Positions 1-7,918 are shown, numbered from the stretch's first letter. The stretch is 13,273 nucleotides of DNA from an uncultured Clostridia bacterium (GCA_947167435.1 CAMVIC010000015.1:1-13273); one strand, 5' to 3'. A program made the numbers and translations. The notes: generated by a model not told the origin, from the sequence alone.

Positions 1-44
1 GGAGTTCGAGAGCGTGGCTTGATAAAACTGCAATTCCCTCTGTG

Positions 45-66
45 GGCAAAGCCTTTCGGCTTTGTC
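45..66. other. Short inverted repeat (hairpin) at left edge
   Basis: GGCAAAGCC (45-53) and GGCTTTGTC (58-66) pair over 9 positions with one G-T wobble around a TTTC loop. It lies just left of the stronger hairpin at 75-102. It may be part of the 3' end of a plus-strand transcript entering from the left, because a plus-strand frame ends at the TGA at 20-22. Too little of that gene is present to name it. No T-run follows the hairpin, so it is not a terminator by itself. Confidence 0.35.
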
Positions 67-74
67 GACAGTAT

Positions 75-102
75 AAACGGCTGAGGGTTTCCTCAGCCGT
101 TT
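75..102. terminator. Terminator hairpin at the left end of the minus-strand operon, probably bidirectional
   Basis: AAACGGCTGAGG (75-86) and CCTCAGCCGTTT (91-102) form a perfect 12-bp stem around the loop GTTT. On the plus strand it is followed by TATTTATT, a good T-rich tail. On the minus strand the tail is only TTTATACT. It begins three bases after the thioesterase stop codon and would end the long minus-strand operon as well as any plus-strand transcript coming from the left. Confidence 0.8.
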
Positions 103-105
103 TAT

Positions 106-804
106 TTATTCTCCGTATTGCAGCAGCATGCGGAAGATGGCGGTGTCCCCCGTCTCCCCGCTGATGTAATACTTTTCTCCCTCCCGGCTCCAGTGCAGCT
201 GCAGAGTCTCTCCGCAGAGGGCCTCGCTCAGGTGCTCGGTGTTGACCTGCACCAGACCGTGGCTGCCGGCGCTGCGGCCGATGCACTGCTCCGCCATGTC
301 GTAATAGCGGGTGTTGTTCATGTGGCCGTTGCTGTCCAGATACTCCGGCGGCACCGTGAACGTCCCGCTCTCCGTGGTGTCCTGCCTGCGCAGCGGGCGG
401 GGCAGCGGCTGCTCCAGTCCGGTGACCAGCGCCTCCAGCATGACGCCGTGCTCATCCGGGTTCACCATCTTCCGACTGCTCCGGTCCACCACGGCCCAGA
501 TGCCGCAGCCGCTGACGCAAAGCTGCTCCGACGCATCATACAGGCGGTAATAACGGGGCATCATCCCGTGGCGTACCGTGCCGGGCCAGGTCTCCAGTCG
601 GAGGCATTCCCCCGCCCGGGGCCAGCGCTCCACCTGGATCTGATAGCGGATGACCACCCACATAAGGCCCTTGGCCTTCAGGGCCATCTCGCCCTGACCG
701 TACTGGGTGCTCTGCTGCCCGGCTGCATCCTGAAGGACGCGAAACAGGTCTCCGGTGGAAAGGCCCTCCGGCCCCACCGGAACTTCCATTTTGTATATTT
801 CCAT
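106..804 (-). CDS. Acyl-ACP thioesterase (FatA/FatB family)
   Basis: Hydrolyses fatty acyl-ACP to free fatty acid, ending acyl chains made by cytoplasmic fatty-acid synthesis. About 232 residues form a double hot-dog fold, the usual bacterial size. The N-terminal half contains a 'GLMWVVIRYQIQVERWP' stretch typical of the first hot-dog. The second hot-dog holds the signature D-S-N-G-H-M-N-N-T-R-Y (about residues 157-167 from this start), matching the N-x-H-x-N-N-x-x-Y catalytic motif of plant FatA/FatB. I chose the ATG at 804 because GAGG lies six bases upstream. A GTG at 816 would overlap the preceding stop as GTGA but has no Shine-Dalgarno site. It is the last gene of the operon, after the glycosyltransferase. 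The family call is firm. Chain-length preference cannot be read from the sequence, and any link to the polymer genes upstream is inference. Confidence 0.9.
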   Translation of the reverse strand: MEIYKMEVPVGPEGLSTGDLFRVLQDAAGQQSTQYGQGEMALKAKGLMWVVIRYQIQVERWPRAGECLRLETWPGTVRHGMMPRYYRLYDASEQLCVSGCGIWAVVDRSSRKMVNPDEHGVMLEALVTGLEQPLPRPLRRQDTTESGTFTVPPEYLDSNGHMNNTRYYDMAEQCIGRSAGSHGLVQVNTEHLSEALCGETLQLHWSREGEKYYISGETGDTAIFRMLLQYGE

Positions 805-812
805 GTACTCCC

Positions 813-2318
813 TCACTTCCAGGCAAGCAGATAGCTGCCATTGCGCTCCAGGGTAAAGCCCGCCGCCTCAAAGGGTTCGCGGCTCTCCCAGGGTGACAGA
901 ATATAATACGCATTCTCATCCGGTATCCCGTCGATGCCGAAGTGCCAGCGGCCGATGGATTTCGCAGACAGGTAGGCGGCAGGATACGTCCGGTATTCCA
1001 CGCTTTCCCGGAATTCATCCGCCGGCATCTCCACCGCAACGAGCAGCTGGGGATAGTAGATTTCCCGACTCAGGTACACCGGTTTCTCTCCCTCACAGGC
1101 GGCGGCCGCCTGCTCCAGCCCCTCCCCGAAGAGGGTGCCGATCTGCTGCCGGTAATCAGTGAAATAATAGACCTGAAAAGCGGCGAACAGGACAAGATAG
1201 CCTGCCAGCAGCAGCGGCAGCAGGCGCAGCCGGAACAAATCCGCAAACCAGGTCAGGCCCCGGGCAGTCAGAAACACCAGCGGCAGCCACAGGAGATTCA
1301 CCCGGTTTATATTCACCTGCATCAGTGCCCCAAGCGCCAGCGCGCCCAGCAGCATGAGCAGGAGCGGCGCCGTGCGTTTTCGCTCTCCCAGCGCCGGCAG
1401 CAGCCCCAGCAGCGTGAAGGGCAGGGAAACCGGATACAGCAGGCCGTACCAGCCCGCGAAGTTCCAGGGCAGCCCATCTGACTGCCGCCACAGGATGGCA
1501 AACAGGTTTTCCAGGTTTTCCGGAATGCTGCGCAGGGAAAGTTCCCCTGACCGCATGACCAGCAGCCGGGGGACGGAAAACAGCGGCGTTCGCAGCTCCG
1601 CCATCCAGCCCAGGTTCACCGCAAGAAAGAGCAGCAGCGGCAGCGCCAGCAGAACCAGGAGCAGCAGACTCAACAGCAGATACCGGTCTGCGTGAAGCTT
1701 TCCCCGGCGCGCCGCCCAGACGCCCTGCGCCAGCAGCAGGAAGGGCAGCACCGGCCAGATGGCCGCGTAGGTGTACAGGCTCAGTCCATAGCAAACGGCG
1801 GACAGGAGCAAGAGCCGGGGTTTCTCCATGGCCCGCAGGAAAAAGAACAGGCCGAACAGCACAAAGCCCGGTGCAAGGTTGGACTCCAGCCCCCAGCGGC
1901 TGAGCAGCACATGCCAGGGGCAGATCGCCAGCAGCAGCATGGCGGTAAGCCCGGTCCGCCGGTCCCAGATTCGCCCGGCTACATCGTATGCGGCAGGCAG
2001 ACTCAGCAGTCCCACCAGCAGCTGCGGCAGCCGGATCACCCAGGCTTTCAGCCCGAAGAGGGCCACAAAGGGCAGCAGCAGATAGGTCTCCAGCGCGTTC
2101 ATCCCGCTGCCCCAGGCAGTCAGATACACCGGAAAGCGGTAGCCCGCCGTGTCCATCCCGGTGGTGAGCAGAGACCAGGCCTCATAGCCTGCGAAGGCCT
2201 CGTCCTGGTTCAGCCCGCCCGGCACCTGGCCGAAGCGCCAGAGCCGCGCAAACAGGCCCAGGGCCAGCACAGCCCAAAACAGCAGCTTCTGCTGTCTCTT
2301 CGTCAGGCGCTCAGGCAT
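813..2318 (-). CDS. GT-C fold membrane glycosyltransferase (GT39/ArnT-like)
   Basis: A polytopic membrane protein of about 501 residues with many hydrophobic helices and a soluble C-terminal domain (roughly the last 110 residues). The first extracytoplasmic loop after helix 1 has L-N-Q-D-E-A, the acidic Asp-Glu pair that is catalytic in GT-C enzymes (PMT/GT39, ArnT/GT83). These use lipid-phosphate-linked sugars outside the membrane. A run of paired aromatic and Arg residues follows ('ICPWHVLLSRWGLESN'), as is usual in this group. Neither possible start has a good ribosome site. The ATG at 2318 overlaps the upstream gene's stop by 8 bases, which suggests coupling. An ATG at 2345 would add nine residues. 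The stop abuts the thioesterase start. The sugar donor and acceptor are unknown; decoration of the same surface polymer handled by the AlgI/DHHW genes upstream is a reasonable guess. Confidence 0.8.
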   Translation of the reverse strand: MPERLTKRQQKLLFWAVLALGLFARLWRFGQVPGGLNQDEAFAGYEAWSLLTTGMDTAGYRFPVYLTAWGSGMNALETYLLLPFVALFGLKAWVIRLPQLLVGLLSLPAAYDVAGRIWDRRTGLTAMLLLAICPWHVLLSRWGLESNLAPGFVLFGLFFFLRAMEKPRLLLLSAVCYGLSLYTYAAIWPVLPFLLLAQGVWAARRGKLHADRYLLLSLLLLVLLALPLLLFLAVNLGWMAELRTPLFSVPRLLVMRSGELSLRSIPENLENLFAILWRQSDGLPWNFAGWYGLLYPVSLPFTLLGLLPALGERKRTAPLLLMLLGALALGALMQVNINRVNLLWLPLVFLTARGLTWFADLFRLRLLPLLLAGYLVLFAAFQVYYFTDYRQQIGTLFGEGLEQAAAACEGEKPVYLSREIYYPQLLVAVEMPADEFRESVEYRTYPAAYLSAKSIGRWHFGIDGIPDENAYYILSPWESREPFEAAGFTLERNGSYLLAWK

Positions 2319-3045
2319 CCAGGGTGTAATGGCGGCTGAAGGCATTGACCGAGGTCTCTGCCTCCAGGATTCGTTTGAGCATGGGCTCCGTCTCCGTGAT
2401 CACCTGGCCGTTGAGTCGGGAGATCCCCAGCCCCAGCAGCTCCGGGCACAGCGGCACTGTGGGCCCGGTCAGAATGATCTGCGCCCCCTGTGCCAGCTCC
2501 AGCAGGCGGGGCATGGTCTTGTTGACTGCGGCGCTGCCGGTGATGAGCACCAGGTCGCATTTGGGCAGGATGTATTCGCAGGCAGTATCCGGATAGTCGC
2601 CGGGCTTTGGCTCCCGCTCCAACACATACCAGGCTTTCGCCTCCTGCAGCATTGCTTCCGTGCTGCCGTCCCTGCGCAGCATATGTCCCACAAAACCCAC
2701 GGTTCTGTTCCGCAGCTCGATTCCCTCCAGGGCGCTGTCGGTATAACGGCAGCCGAAACGCTCCATGCGCTCCGTGGTGTTGTAGCAGGCGTTGATTATC
2801 GCCATGCCCTCGCTGGCCTCCTCCAGGTTCCAGGAGCAGGCCGCCCGGGCGGCATCGCGCACCGGCAGCCCCTCCAGCGATGCAAAGCTGCGCCGCACGC
2901 TCTCCCCTGCCGTGTGCATGGCAACGCCGCAGCTGCCGTTATCCAGCACGGCAGCCGTCCACGAAATACCGTGTACAATGCGCTCTACCCGCACATCCCG
3001 GGGAAGTCCCGCCAACAGGATTTCATAAAAGGCTGTACTGACCAC
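2311..3045 (-). CDS. DUF364/DUF4213-type protein (putative heavy-metal chelation domain)
   Basis: A soluble protein of 244 residues with two parts. The N-terminal DUF4213-like part (about 1-95) ends in G-M-A-I-I-N-A-C-Y-N. The Rossmann-like DUF364 part (about 115-235) contains 'VGFVGHM', 'CDLVLITGSAAVNKTMPRLL', the segment G-P-T-V-P-L-C-P, and 'LNGQVI'. These are the hallmark segments of the family, which is named for putative metal chelation and often lies near metal or cofactor genes. Its biochemical function is not established. The start is a GTG at 3045 with GGGAGG eight bases upstream. It is separated by 68 bp from the propeller gene and overlaps the glycosyltransferase. No signal peptide or membrane helix is seen. 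Why it sits inside a surface-polymer operon is unclear. Confidence 0.8.
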   Translation of the reverse strand: MVSTAFYEILLAGLPRDVRVERIVHGISWTAAVLDNGSCGVAMHTAGESVRRSFASLEGLPVRDAARAACSWNLEEASEGMAIINACYNTTERMERFGCRYTDSALEGIELRNRTVGFVGHMLRRDGSTEAMLQEAKAWYVLEREPKPGDYPDTACEYILPKCDLVLITGSAAVNKTMPRLLELAQGAQIILTGPTVPLCPELLGLGISRLNGQVITETEPMLKRILEAETSVNAFSRHYTLDA

Positions 3046-3098
3046 TGTATATGCCTCCCTGAATGATGATGCAGCAAACGCTGGTTTTCATTTTCTTA

Positions 3099-3108
3099 AT
3101 GACGTCAT
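3099..3108. other. 10-bp perfect palindrome ATGACGTCAT in the operon's largest gap
   Basis: ATGACGTCAT reads the same on both strands. It lies between the stop of the propeller gene (3114) and the DUF364 start (3045). This is the only gap of more than 10 bp inside the 106-7367 operon. No convincing promoter or terminator accompanies it, so it is recorded as a possible protein-binding site only. Confidence 0.25.
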
Positions 3109-3113
3109 ACCAC

Positions 3114-4601
3114 TCAGGTCTCTCCCTGTTGGCTTTGTTCCGGTTCAAACAGGACCCAGGCTTCGGTATCTGCCTGGCCTTTGTCCCGTTCTCCCAGAAC
3201 CGTCACCGTCCCGTCCCAGTGGGCAAAGGCAAAATGCGTCCCGCCTGCGGCAATTGCCGCCACGTTCTGCAATCCGCTCAGATCCACCGCGTCCCCCGGT
3301 CGGAAGAAGAAGCCGCAGACCGTACCTCCCGCTTCCAGTCCCAGGAGCGCCGTACCGCTGCCGGAGATGGCGACAATACTCTTCCATTCGTCCAGGGAGA
3401 AGGCGCTGGCTCTCACCCGCCCGTCTCCCCGCAGTCCCGCCGCGTACCCGGAGCCTGTACACAGGGAAACCAGATCGCTCAGCGTCTCCGCCGCCGGGAT
3501 TCCGGGTTCCGCCAGCACGGTTCCGTCGCTGCGCAGCGCCGCCAGGCCATAGCTTCCGCCGCAGATTCCGGTCACGTCGGCCCAGTCGGCGGCAGGCGCA
3601 TAGTCGTTCCAGCCGCAGTACAAGATGCTCCCGTCCCGGCACAGGCCGAAACTTGCATAATCCGCCGCCGCAATCTGCACCACGTCCGTCCAGCCGGAAA
3701 CCTCACACTGCCCTTCGTCCCCGCGCCCGCAGGCATAAACGGTGCCGTCAGCGCGCAGGCCCAGGCTGTGCCAGGCTCCCGCCGCCACCGCGGTGACGTC
3801 CGACCAGGCGCCGACCTGGCACTGGCCGAAGCTGTCGTCCCCGCAGGCGAGAACGGTCCCGTCCTCCTTAAGCCCCAGGGTATGGTAAAAACCGACGGCC
3901 AGAATATTCCGGGGCAGCTCTTCCCGCAATGCCGCAAGCTCGCCCAGGCCCTCCAGCTCCTCCAGGCTCAGGCCCTGAAGAGAGGCCAGAGCCTCGTCCA
4001 CGTCGCTCAGGCCTGTGATGGCAAGGGCCAGAGAGCGCAGCTGCGCCTCGGAATCCCCATAGGTGCCCAGCTCCCGGAACAGAGCGGCCGCCTCGGCAAG
4101 CTCCCCCTGCTCTTTCAGGCGCTGTGCCAGCGCATAGCGGCTGCTGTCATAGTGGGCAGCCGCGTCCTGATAATTTCCCAGTTGACGGAAGGCGGCCGCC
4201 GCCTCGGCATACTGTTCCTGTTCTTCCAAGGTCAGCGCCGCCTGGTAATCGCACTCTTTGACCAGGGCGGCCGCATCCCGATAGTCCCCGGTCCCGGCCA
4301 GCAGAGCCCGCGCCCCGCTCCAGTCTCTCTGCTCCATCCGGCTCTGGGCTTCCAGATAATCGCATTCCCGGCGATAATCCCGGGCTAGCGCCGGATCGGT
4401 CAGTTTGTCGATCAGTTTGCGGGCCCGGTCCAGGTCCCCCTGCTCCATGGCCGCGGTCAACCGGTGCAGCCGCAGCTGGGGAAGCTGCTTTGCAAAAAGC
4501 AGCGCCCCGCCAAGCACGAGCAGAAAGGCCAGGGTGGAAAGCGCCAGCGTCCAGAACAGCTCCCGCTCTGCGCTTCTCGATTTTTCATGGCTGCCGCTCA
4601 T
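3114..4601 (-). CDS. Membrane-anchored TPR plus RCC1-repeat (beta-propeller) protein
   Basis: A 495-residue protein with a short charged N-terminus, one membrane helix (about 16-37), and a helical-repeat region (about 46-195). The repeats have the Clostridial form 'GDYRDAAALVKECDY', 'LGNYQDAAAHYDSSRY' and 'LGTYGDSEAQLR'. A linker follows, then about seven RCC1-type repeats (about 236-475). Each repeat has a core like 'LGLKEDGTVLACGDDSFGQ' followed by 'W-x-D-V-x-x-I/V-A-A-G', which suggests a seven-bladed propeller. The early blades carry several Cys residues. The topology predicts that the TPR and propeller face outward. The start at 4601 overlaps the DHHW stop as ATGA, with AAGGTG upstream, so translation is coupled. 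RCC1-like propellers usually mediate protein or ligand binding. A role as scaffold or sensor for the acetylation machinery is inference. Confidence 0.85.
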   Translation of the reverse strand: MSGSHEKSRSAERELFWTLALSTLAFLLVLGGALLFAKQLPQLRLHRLTAAMEQGDLDRARKLIDKLTDPALARDYRRECDYLEAQSRMEQRDWSGARALLAGTGDYRDAAALVKECDYQAALTLEEQEQYAEAAAAFRQLGNYQDAAAHYDSSRYALAQRLKEQGELAEAAALFRELGTYGDSEAQLRSLALAITGLSDVDEALASLQGLSLEELEGLGELAALREELPRNILAVGFYHTLGLKEDGTVLACGDDSFGQCQVGAWSDVTAVAAGAWHSLGLRADGTVYACGRGDEGQCEVSGWTDVVQIAAADYASFGLCRDGSILYCGWNDYAPAADWADVTGICGGSYGLAALRSDGTVLAEPGIPAAETLSDLVSLCTGSGYAAGLRGDGRVRASAFSLDEWKSIVAISGSGTALLGLEAGGTVCGFFFRPGDAVDLSGLQNVAAIAAGGTHFAFAHWDGTVTVLGERDKGQADTEAWVLFEPEQSQQGET

Positions 4602-5953
4602 CCGTTCACCTTCTCGTAATCCAGATACAGGTATTGCTCAAAGCGCTGCTGCACAGTCTCGCCGGTGATCGGCGTATAGCCGCAGACCACGATATAGATA
4701 TCGTCGATGCCGTAATAGTCGATGTACTGCGCCGCGTTTGCGCCGGACTCCGTGATCAGATAGTTTCCGTCCCGATAGTCTGTGGAAACGATCTGATCGT
4801 AATAGGGCGCCAGGAAGGGGAGAAAGCTGTTGGTAAAGCTGTCTCCGATGACCAGGGCGCTGCGCCCGGTGTGAAAGCCTGTCTCAAACAGGCGCCAGGG
4901 CTTCATGGTACCGCCCAGATACTGGCGGTAGCCCTCGGCCATGTGGTTGATGAACACGCTGGGCGTGCGGGTATTCAGATAGGTCAGCACGAAGCTCTGC
5001 ACCGGAGAGATGGGCTCCATCACGGGGATATCGTCCACGCCCACGCTCATCTCCGCCAGAGTCCGGGTGTCGAAGGGGCCGCCCAGCCCGGAGGACATGG
5101 TATACCGGTAGCTGGCATAGTCCACCGGCGGGATTCCCTGCCGTACCATCATGGCGTCTGCCACCAGACTTGCGCTCACCGGGTGCCAGTGGTGGTCGTT
5201 AATCGGATAGAGCCGCTCGGTAAACAGGTACGGCCGCAGAATATCCGTGGCGTCATAGATATAAACGCCCTCCCCCACCAGCGGCTGCAGCGCATCCTCC
5301 AGATCGCTGCCCCAATCGGTATAGCTGCCGCGGATCACGTTGTTTGCCACGGTGGAAATGGGCGGGTTAATAAAGTGCAGCGTTCCGTCCTCCGGCAGCT
5401 CTGCCCGGTATTCGTTCAGAATCCGGGCCAGGTTCTCCAGCTTGTCCGCCGGATAGGTCTCCAGAATCACCGTGCCGCCCTGACTGTCAATCAGCCAGAG
5501 GGAGGCATCCACCGCCTGCGCCCGGGTCGTGGCTGCACCTTCTGCAGGAACCGGGGCGGCAGTCTCTTCCTGCCGAGGCTCGCCGCTGCCGGTCTGGAGC
5601 AGCTGCTCCATGGCCTCCAGCTCCGCTTCATCGGTATCAAACAGCTGACTCTGGTCGATCTCTCCCAGCTCCGGTCCTTCCCTGGGCAGGGAAAAAAGGC
5701 CCAGCACCCGGTCCGAGAACCGTGCCGCCGCTTCCCGGAAAAAGAAACCGTCGGACAGATAGTTTTCAAAGTCGTCCATAAATTCGCCGCTGGCAATGCT
5801 CCCCGCGCTCAGAGTCGGGAAGCCCTGAAGCATCCGGTTCTCCGTCTCGGAGGGCCGGGCAGCCTTATCCACGAACAGCAGCTCCCCCAGTCCGCAGGTG
5901 AACAGCAGCAGGAGGCAGAGATACATGGAGATAAAGCTTGCGCGTTTTTTCAT
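4598..5953 (-). CDS. DHHW family protein, AlgJ/AlgX-like SGNH-type polysaccharide O-acetyl transfer partner
   Basis: A 451-residue protein with an N-terminal signal or anchor helix after MKKR (about 7-27). Next comes 'ETENRMLQGFPTL', a typical mature start for this family. A low-complexity Glu/Pro/Ala linker lies near 95-148. The family-naming 'DHHW' is at 253-256 in 'YPINDHHWHP', and the serine motif G-D-S-F is at 370-373. AlgJ/AlgX and DHHW proteins act outside the membrane with an MBOAT partner that passes acetyl groups across. The ATG at 5953 is clear: AGGAGG lies five to six bases upstream in the 10-bp gap after the MBOAT gene. An upstream in-frame ATG at 6028 lies inside the MBOAT gene and is unlikely. 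Acetyl transfer to a surface glycan is the likely role; the polymer is unknown. Confidence 0.9.
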   Translation of the reverse strand: MKKRASFISMYLCLLLLFTCGLGELLFVDKAARPSETENRMLQGFPTLSAGSIASGEFMDDFENYLSDGFFFREAAARFSDRVLGLFSLPREGPELGEIDQSQLFDTDEAELEAMEQLLQTGSGEPRQEETAAPVPAEGAATTRAQAVDASLWLIDSQGGTVILETYPADKLENLARILNEYRAELPEDGTLHFINPPISTVANNVIRGSYTDWGSDLEDALQPLVGEGVYIYDATDILRPYLFTERLYPINDHHWHPVSASLVADAMMVRQGIPPVDYASYRYTMSSGLGGPFDTRTLAEMSVGVDDIPVMEPISPVQSFVLTYLNTRTPSVFINHMAEGYRQYLGGTMKPWRLFETGFHTGRSALVIGDSFTNSFLPFLAPYYDQIVSTDYRDGNYLITESGANAAQYIDYYGIDDIYIVVCGYTPITGETVQQRFEQYLYLDYEKVNG

Positions 5954-5963
5954 ACTCTCCTCC

Positions 5964-7367
5964 TTAAAAGCGGAAATAGATAAAGGGGTTATAGCTCTGC
6001 CCGATGAGAAACAGCACTGAGCCTGCAAACAGCAGCACCACGCAGATAAGCCGGATGGCCCGGCCGAAGCGGTACCGGGTCAGGGCCCGGTCCAGCGCCG
6101 GGACGATCGGCAAGCTCAGCAGGAAGGCCAGCAGCGGGAACAGCGTATACTTTCTCAGCACGCCAAGCGTCACCGGGTCCATAAGTCCCACAATTCCCCG
6201 GCCGAACAGGGCGCTCACGTGCTGCAGCACCGCGGCAAAATCCGTGTAATAGAAGATCACCCAGCCCAGCATCACGATGACGAAGGTCAAAGCCCAGCGC
6301 AGAAAGCGGGGCAGCCTGTCCAGCAGGCGGTTCAGTACAAAGCGCTCCAGCAACAGCAGTACGCCGTAATAGGCACCCCAGGCCACAAAGTTCCAGCTGG
6401 CGCCGTGCCAGAGTCCTGTCAGGGACCAGACCACCAGCATGTTGAAAGCCGTGCGCAGCTTGCCGCGTCGGTTCCCGCCCAGGGGGATGTACACATAGTC
6501 CCGGAAAAAGCTGCCCAGGGAGATGTGCCAGCGCCGCCAGAATTCCGTGACGGAGCGGGATACATAGGGGAAATTGAAATTCTCTTTATAGCGAAAGCCC
6601 AGGGTACGGCCAAGGCCGATGGCCATGTCCGAGTAGGCGGAGAAGTCAAAGTAGATCTGCAGTGTATAGAGGAAGGCGGCCAGCCAGGCTCCGGCCAGGG
6701 ACAGCTCCGCGCCCGGGCCCGCCAGGGGCAGTTCTTCCAGCGCGGCGCCGCAGATATTTGCCAGCAGCACCTTTTTGGACAGGCCGACGGCAAAGCGCTC
6801 CATCCCGGCGGCAAAGTCGTCCGGGTGGATGGGCCGCCGGTCCAGCTGATCGGCCACGTCCCCGTACTGGACGATAGGGCCGGCGATCAGCTGTGGGAAG
6901 CAGCTGATATACAGCAGCAGCTTCATCGGATTTCGCAGCACCGACGCCTTGCCCCGGTACACGTCCACCGTATAGGTCAGAATCTGGAAGGTGTAAAAGG
7001 AGATGCCGATGGGCAGACGCCGGTCTTCCACCGTCCAGGGCAGGTGAAACAGCGACGCCGCCGAGCGGAGCAGAAAGGCGGAGTATTTGAAATAAAAGAG
7101 GAAGCAGACAGACGCGATCACGCCCAGGATCAGGTACAGCTTCCGCAGCGCCCGGCTCTCCGTCCCGTCCAGCAGCAGGGCGCAGACATAGTTGACCGCT
7201 GTGGAAAACAGCATGGCCAGAATCCATATCGGCTCCCCCCAGCCGTAAAAAAGGAGTGAGGCCCCGATCAGCACACCGTTGCGCCAGCGGGGATTGGGCG
7301 AAAGGAACAGCAGCAGATACAGCAGCGGGAGAAAACAGAATAAAAATGTCAGACTGGAAAAAACCAA
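5964..7367 (-). CDS. MBOAT family O-acyltransferase (AlgI-like)
   Basis: A 467-residue polytopic membrane protein. AlgI-type MBOAT proteins take an acyl group from a cytoplasmic donor and move it through the membrane to an extracytoplasmic transferase. Hallmarks include 'GISFYTFQILTYTVDVYRG' (121-139), 'QLIAGPIVQY' (159-168), 'YFDFSAYSDMAIGLGR' (239-254), and 'FWRRWHISLGSFFRDYVYIPLGG' split around His281. The conserved His321 is in 'LTGLWHGASWNF'. The start is a TTG at 7367, giving M-V-F-S-S-L-T-F-L-F, exactly the family's usual N-terminus, with GAGGGA six bases upstream. It is the first gene of the operon, about 30 bases from the predicted transcription start, and is followed by the DHHW gene. 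The family call is firm; acetate as the acyl group is inferred from relatives. Confidence 0.94.
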   Translation of the reverse strand: MVFSSLTFLFCFLPLLYLLLFLSPNPRWRNGVLIGASLLFYGWGEPIWILAMLFSTAVNYVCALLLDGTESRALRKLYLILGVIASVCFLFYFKYSAFLLRSAASLFHLPWTVEDRRLPIGISFYTFQILTYTVDVYRGKASVLRNPMKLLLYISCFPQLIAGPIVQYGDVADQLDRRPIHPDDFAAGMERFAVGLSKKVLLANICGAALEELPLAGPGAELSLAGAWLAAFLYTLQIYFDFSAYSDMAIGLGRTLGFRYKENFNFPYVSRSVTEFWRRWHISLGSFFRDYVYIPLGGNRRGKLRTAFNMLVVWSLTGLWHGASWNFVAWGAYYGVLLLLERFVLNRLLDRLPRFLRWALTFVIVMLGWVIFYYTDFAAVLQHVSALFGRGIVGLMDPVTLGVLRKYTLFPLLAFLLSLPIVPALDRALTRYRFGRAIRLICVVLLFAGSVLFLIGQSYNPFIYFRF

Positions 7368-7402
7368 AAGTCATCCCTCACAGTTGATACGATACACGGG
7401 GT

Positions 7403-7431
7403 ATTATACCTTTCCCCCATTCCAATTGCAA
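7403..7431 (-). promoter_or_regulatory. Sigma-A promoter for the six-gene AlgI-DHHW operon
   Basis: Read on the minus strand: TTGCAA (7426-7431), 17 bases, TATAAT (7403-7408). The -10 is perfect and the -35 matches four of six consensus bases. Transcription would start near 7396 and leave a leader of about 29 bases before the TTG start at 7367. The -35 lies four bases from the upstream terminator stem. Confidence 0.8.
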
Positions 7432-7434
7432 GAC

Positions 7435-7472
7435 AGCAAAAAGGACAGCACTCAAGCGCTGTCCTTTTTGCT
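7435..7472 (-). terminator. Rho-independent terminator after the symporter/ElaA-like operon
   Basis: AGCAAAAAGGACAGC (7435-7449) and GCTGTCCTTTTTGCT (7458-7472) form a perfect 15-bp stem with an 8-base loop. The five T residues are within the descending arm. It begins nine bases downstream of the acetyltransferase stop at 7481 and separates that operon from the AlgI promoter. The stem is symmetric enough to work in both directions. Confidence 0.85.
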
Positions 7473-7480
7473 TACGCTGA

Positions 7481-7918
7481 TTACGGCATCAGCCGCATCT
7501 GAATATGGGGGATTCCGTCCTCCAGGAATTCTTCCGAGGTCTGCCGAAAGCCCTGCTTCTCATAGAGGCTGCGGGCATAGGTCTGGGCTTCCACCAGAAT
7601 GGGAACCGGGCCAAAACGCTCCCGGCACAGGTGAATGCCCGCCTCCAGCAGACGGCTGGCCAGACCGCAGTGCCGCCTGACCGCAAGCACCCGGCCGATT
7701 CTGGCGTCCGGCCCGGCAAGGCCCGGCGGCAAAAGGCGAAGGCAGGCCTGGATTCCCTTTTCATCCCGCAGGAACAGGTGCAGTGCCGCACTGTCCAAGC
7801 CGTCCAGGTCCTGATAGGGGCAGTTCTGCTCCACGACAAAGACGGCGCAGCGCAGCCTGAGCAGTTCATACAGTTCCTCCCTGCTCAGTTCATCAAAGCT
7901 GCGGCACAGAAGCTCCAC
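7481..7918 (-). CDS. ElaA-like GNAT family N-acetyltransferase
   Basis: A 145-residue acetyl-CoA-dependent N-acetyltransferase. The N-terminal signature 'SFDELSREELYELLRLRCAVFVVEQNCPYQDLDGLD' (split over residues 7-42) is that of the ElaA family. The acetyl-CoA-binding region is 'RIGRVLAVRRHCGLASRLLEAG' (73-94), a GNAT motif A with R/Q-x-x-G-x-A. The C-terminal 'LYEKQGFRQTSEEFLEDGIPH' (from about 118) matches the family's last strand. The start is a GTG at 7918, five bases after the symporter stop, with GGAAG about ten bases upstream. It appears cotranscribed with the symporter and ends at the terminator at 7435-7472. ElaA substrates are unknown in general. The pairing with a transporter could mean a small amine or amino-acid substrate, but that is speculation. 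Confidence 0.9.
   Translation of the reverse strand: MELLCRSFDELSREELYELLRLRCAVFVVEQNCPYQDLDGLDSAALHLFLRDEKGIQACLRLLPPGLAGPDARIGRVLAVRRHCGLASRLLEAGIHLCRERFGPVPILVEAQTYARSLYEKQGFRQTSEEFLEDGIPHIQMRLMP

Noticed and set aside
1..60. A tRNA 3' end suggested by GGAGTTCGAG near the left edge
   Set aside because: The T-arm stem does not pair, and no acceptor stem partner or CCA is found in the visible sequence.
3046..3113. An internal promoter before the DUF364 gene
   Set aside because: The best candidate, TGGTATGAC with CCAACA 17 bases upstream, matches the consensus poorly, so I did not list it.
3063..5983. Long plus-strand open frames opposite the propeller and DHHW genes
   Set aside because: Their translations show no domain, they overlap each other, and the minus strand carries good ribosome sites, ATGA coupling and family motifs.
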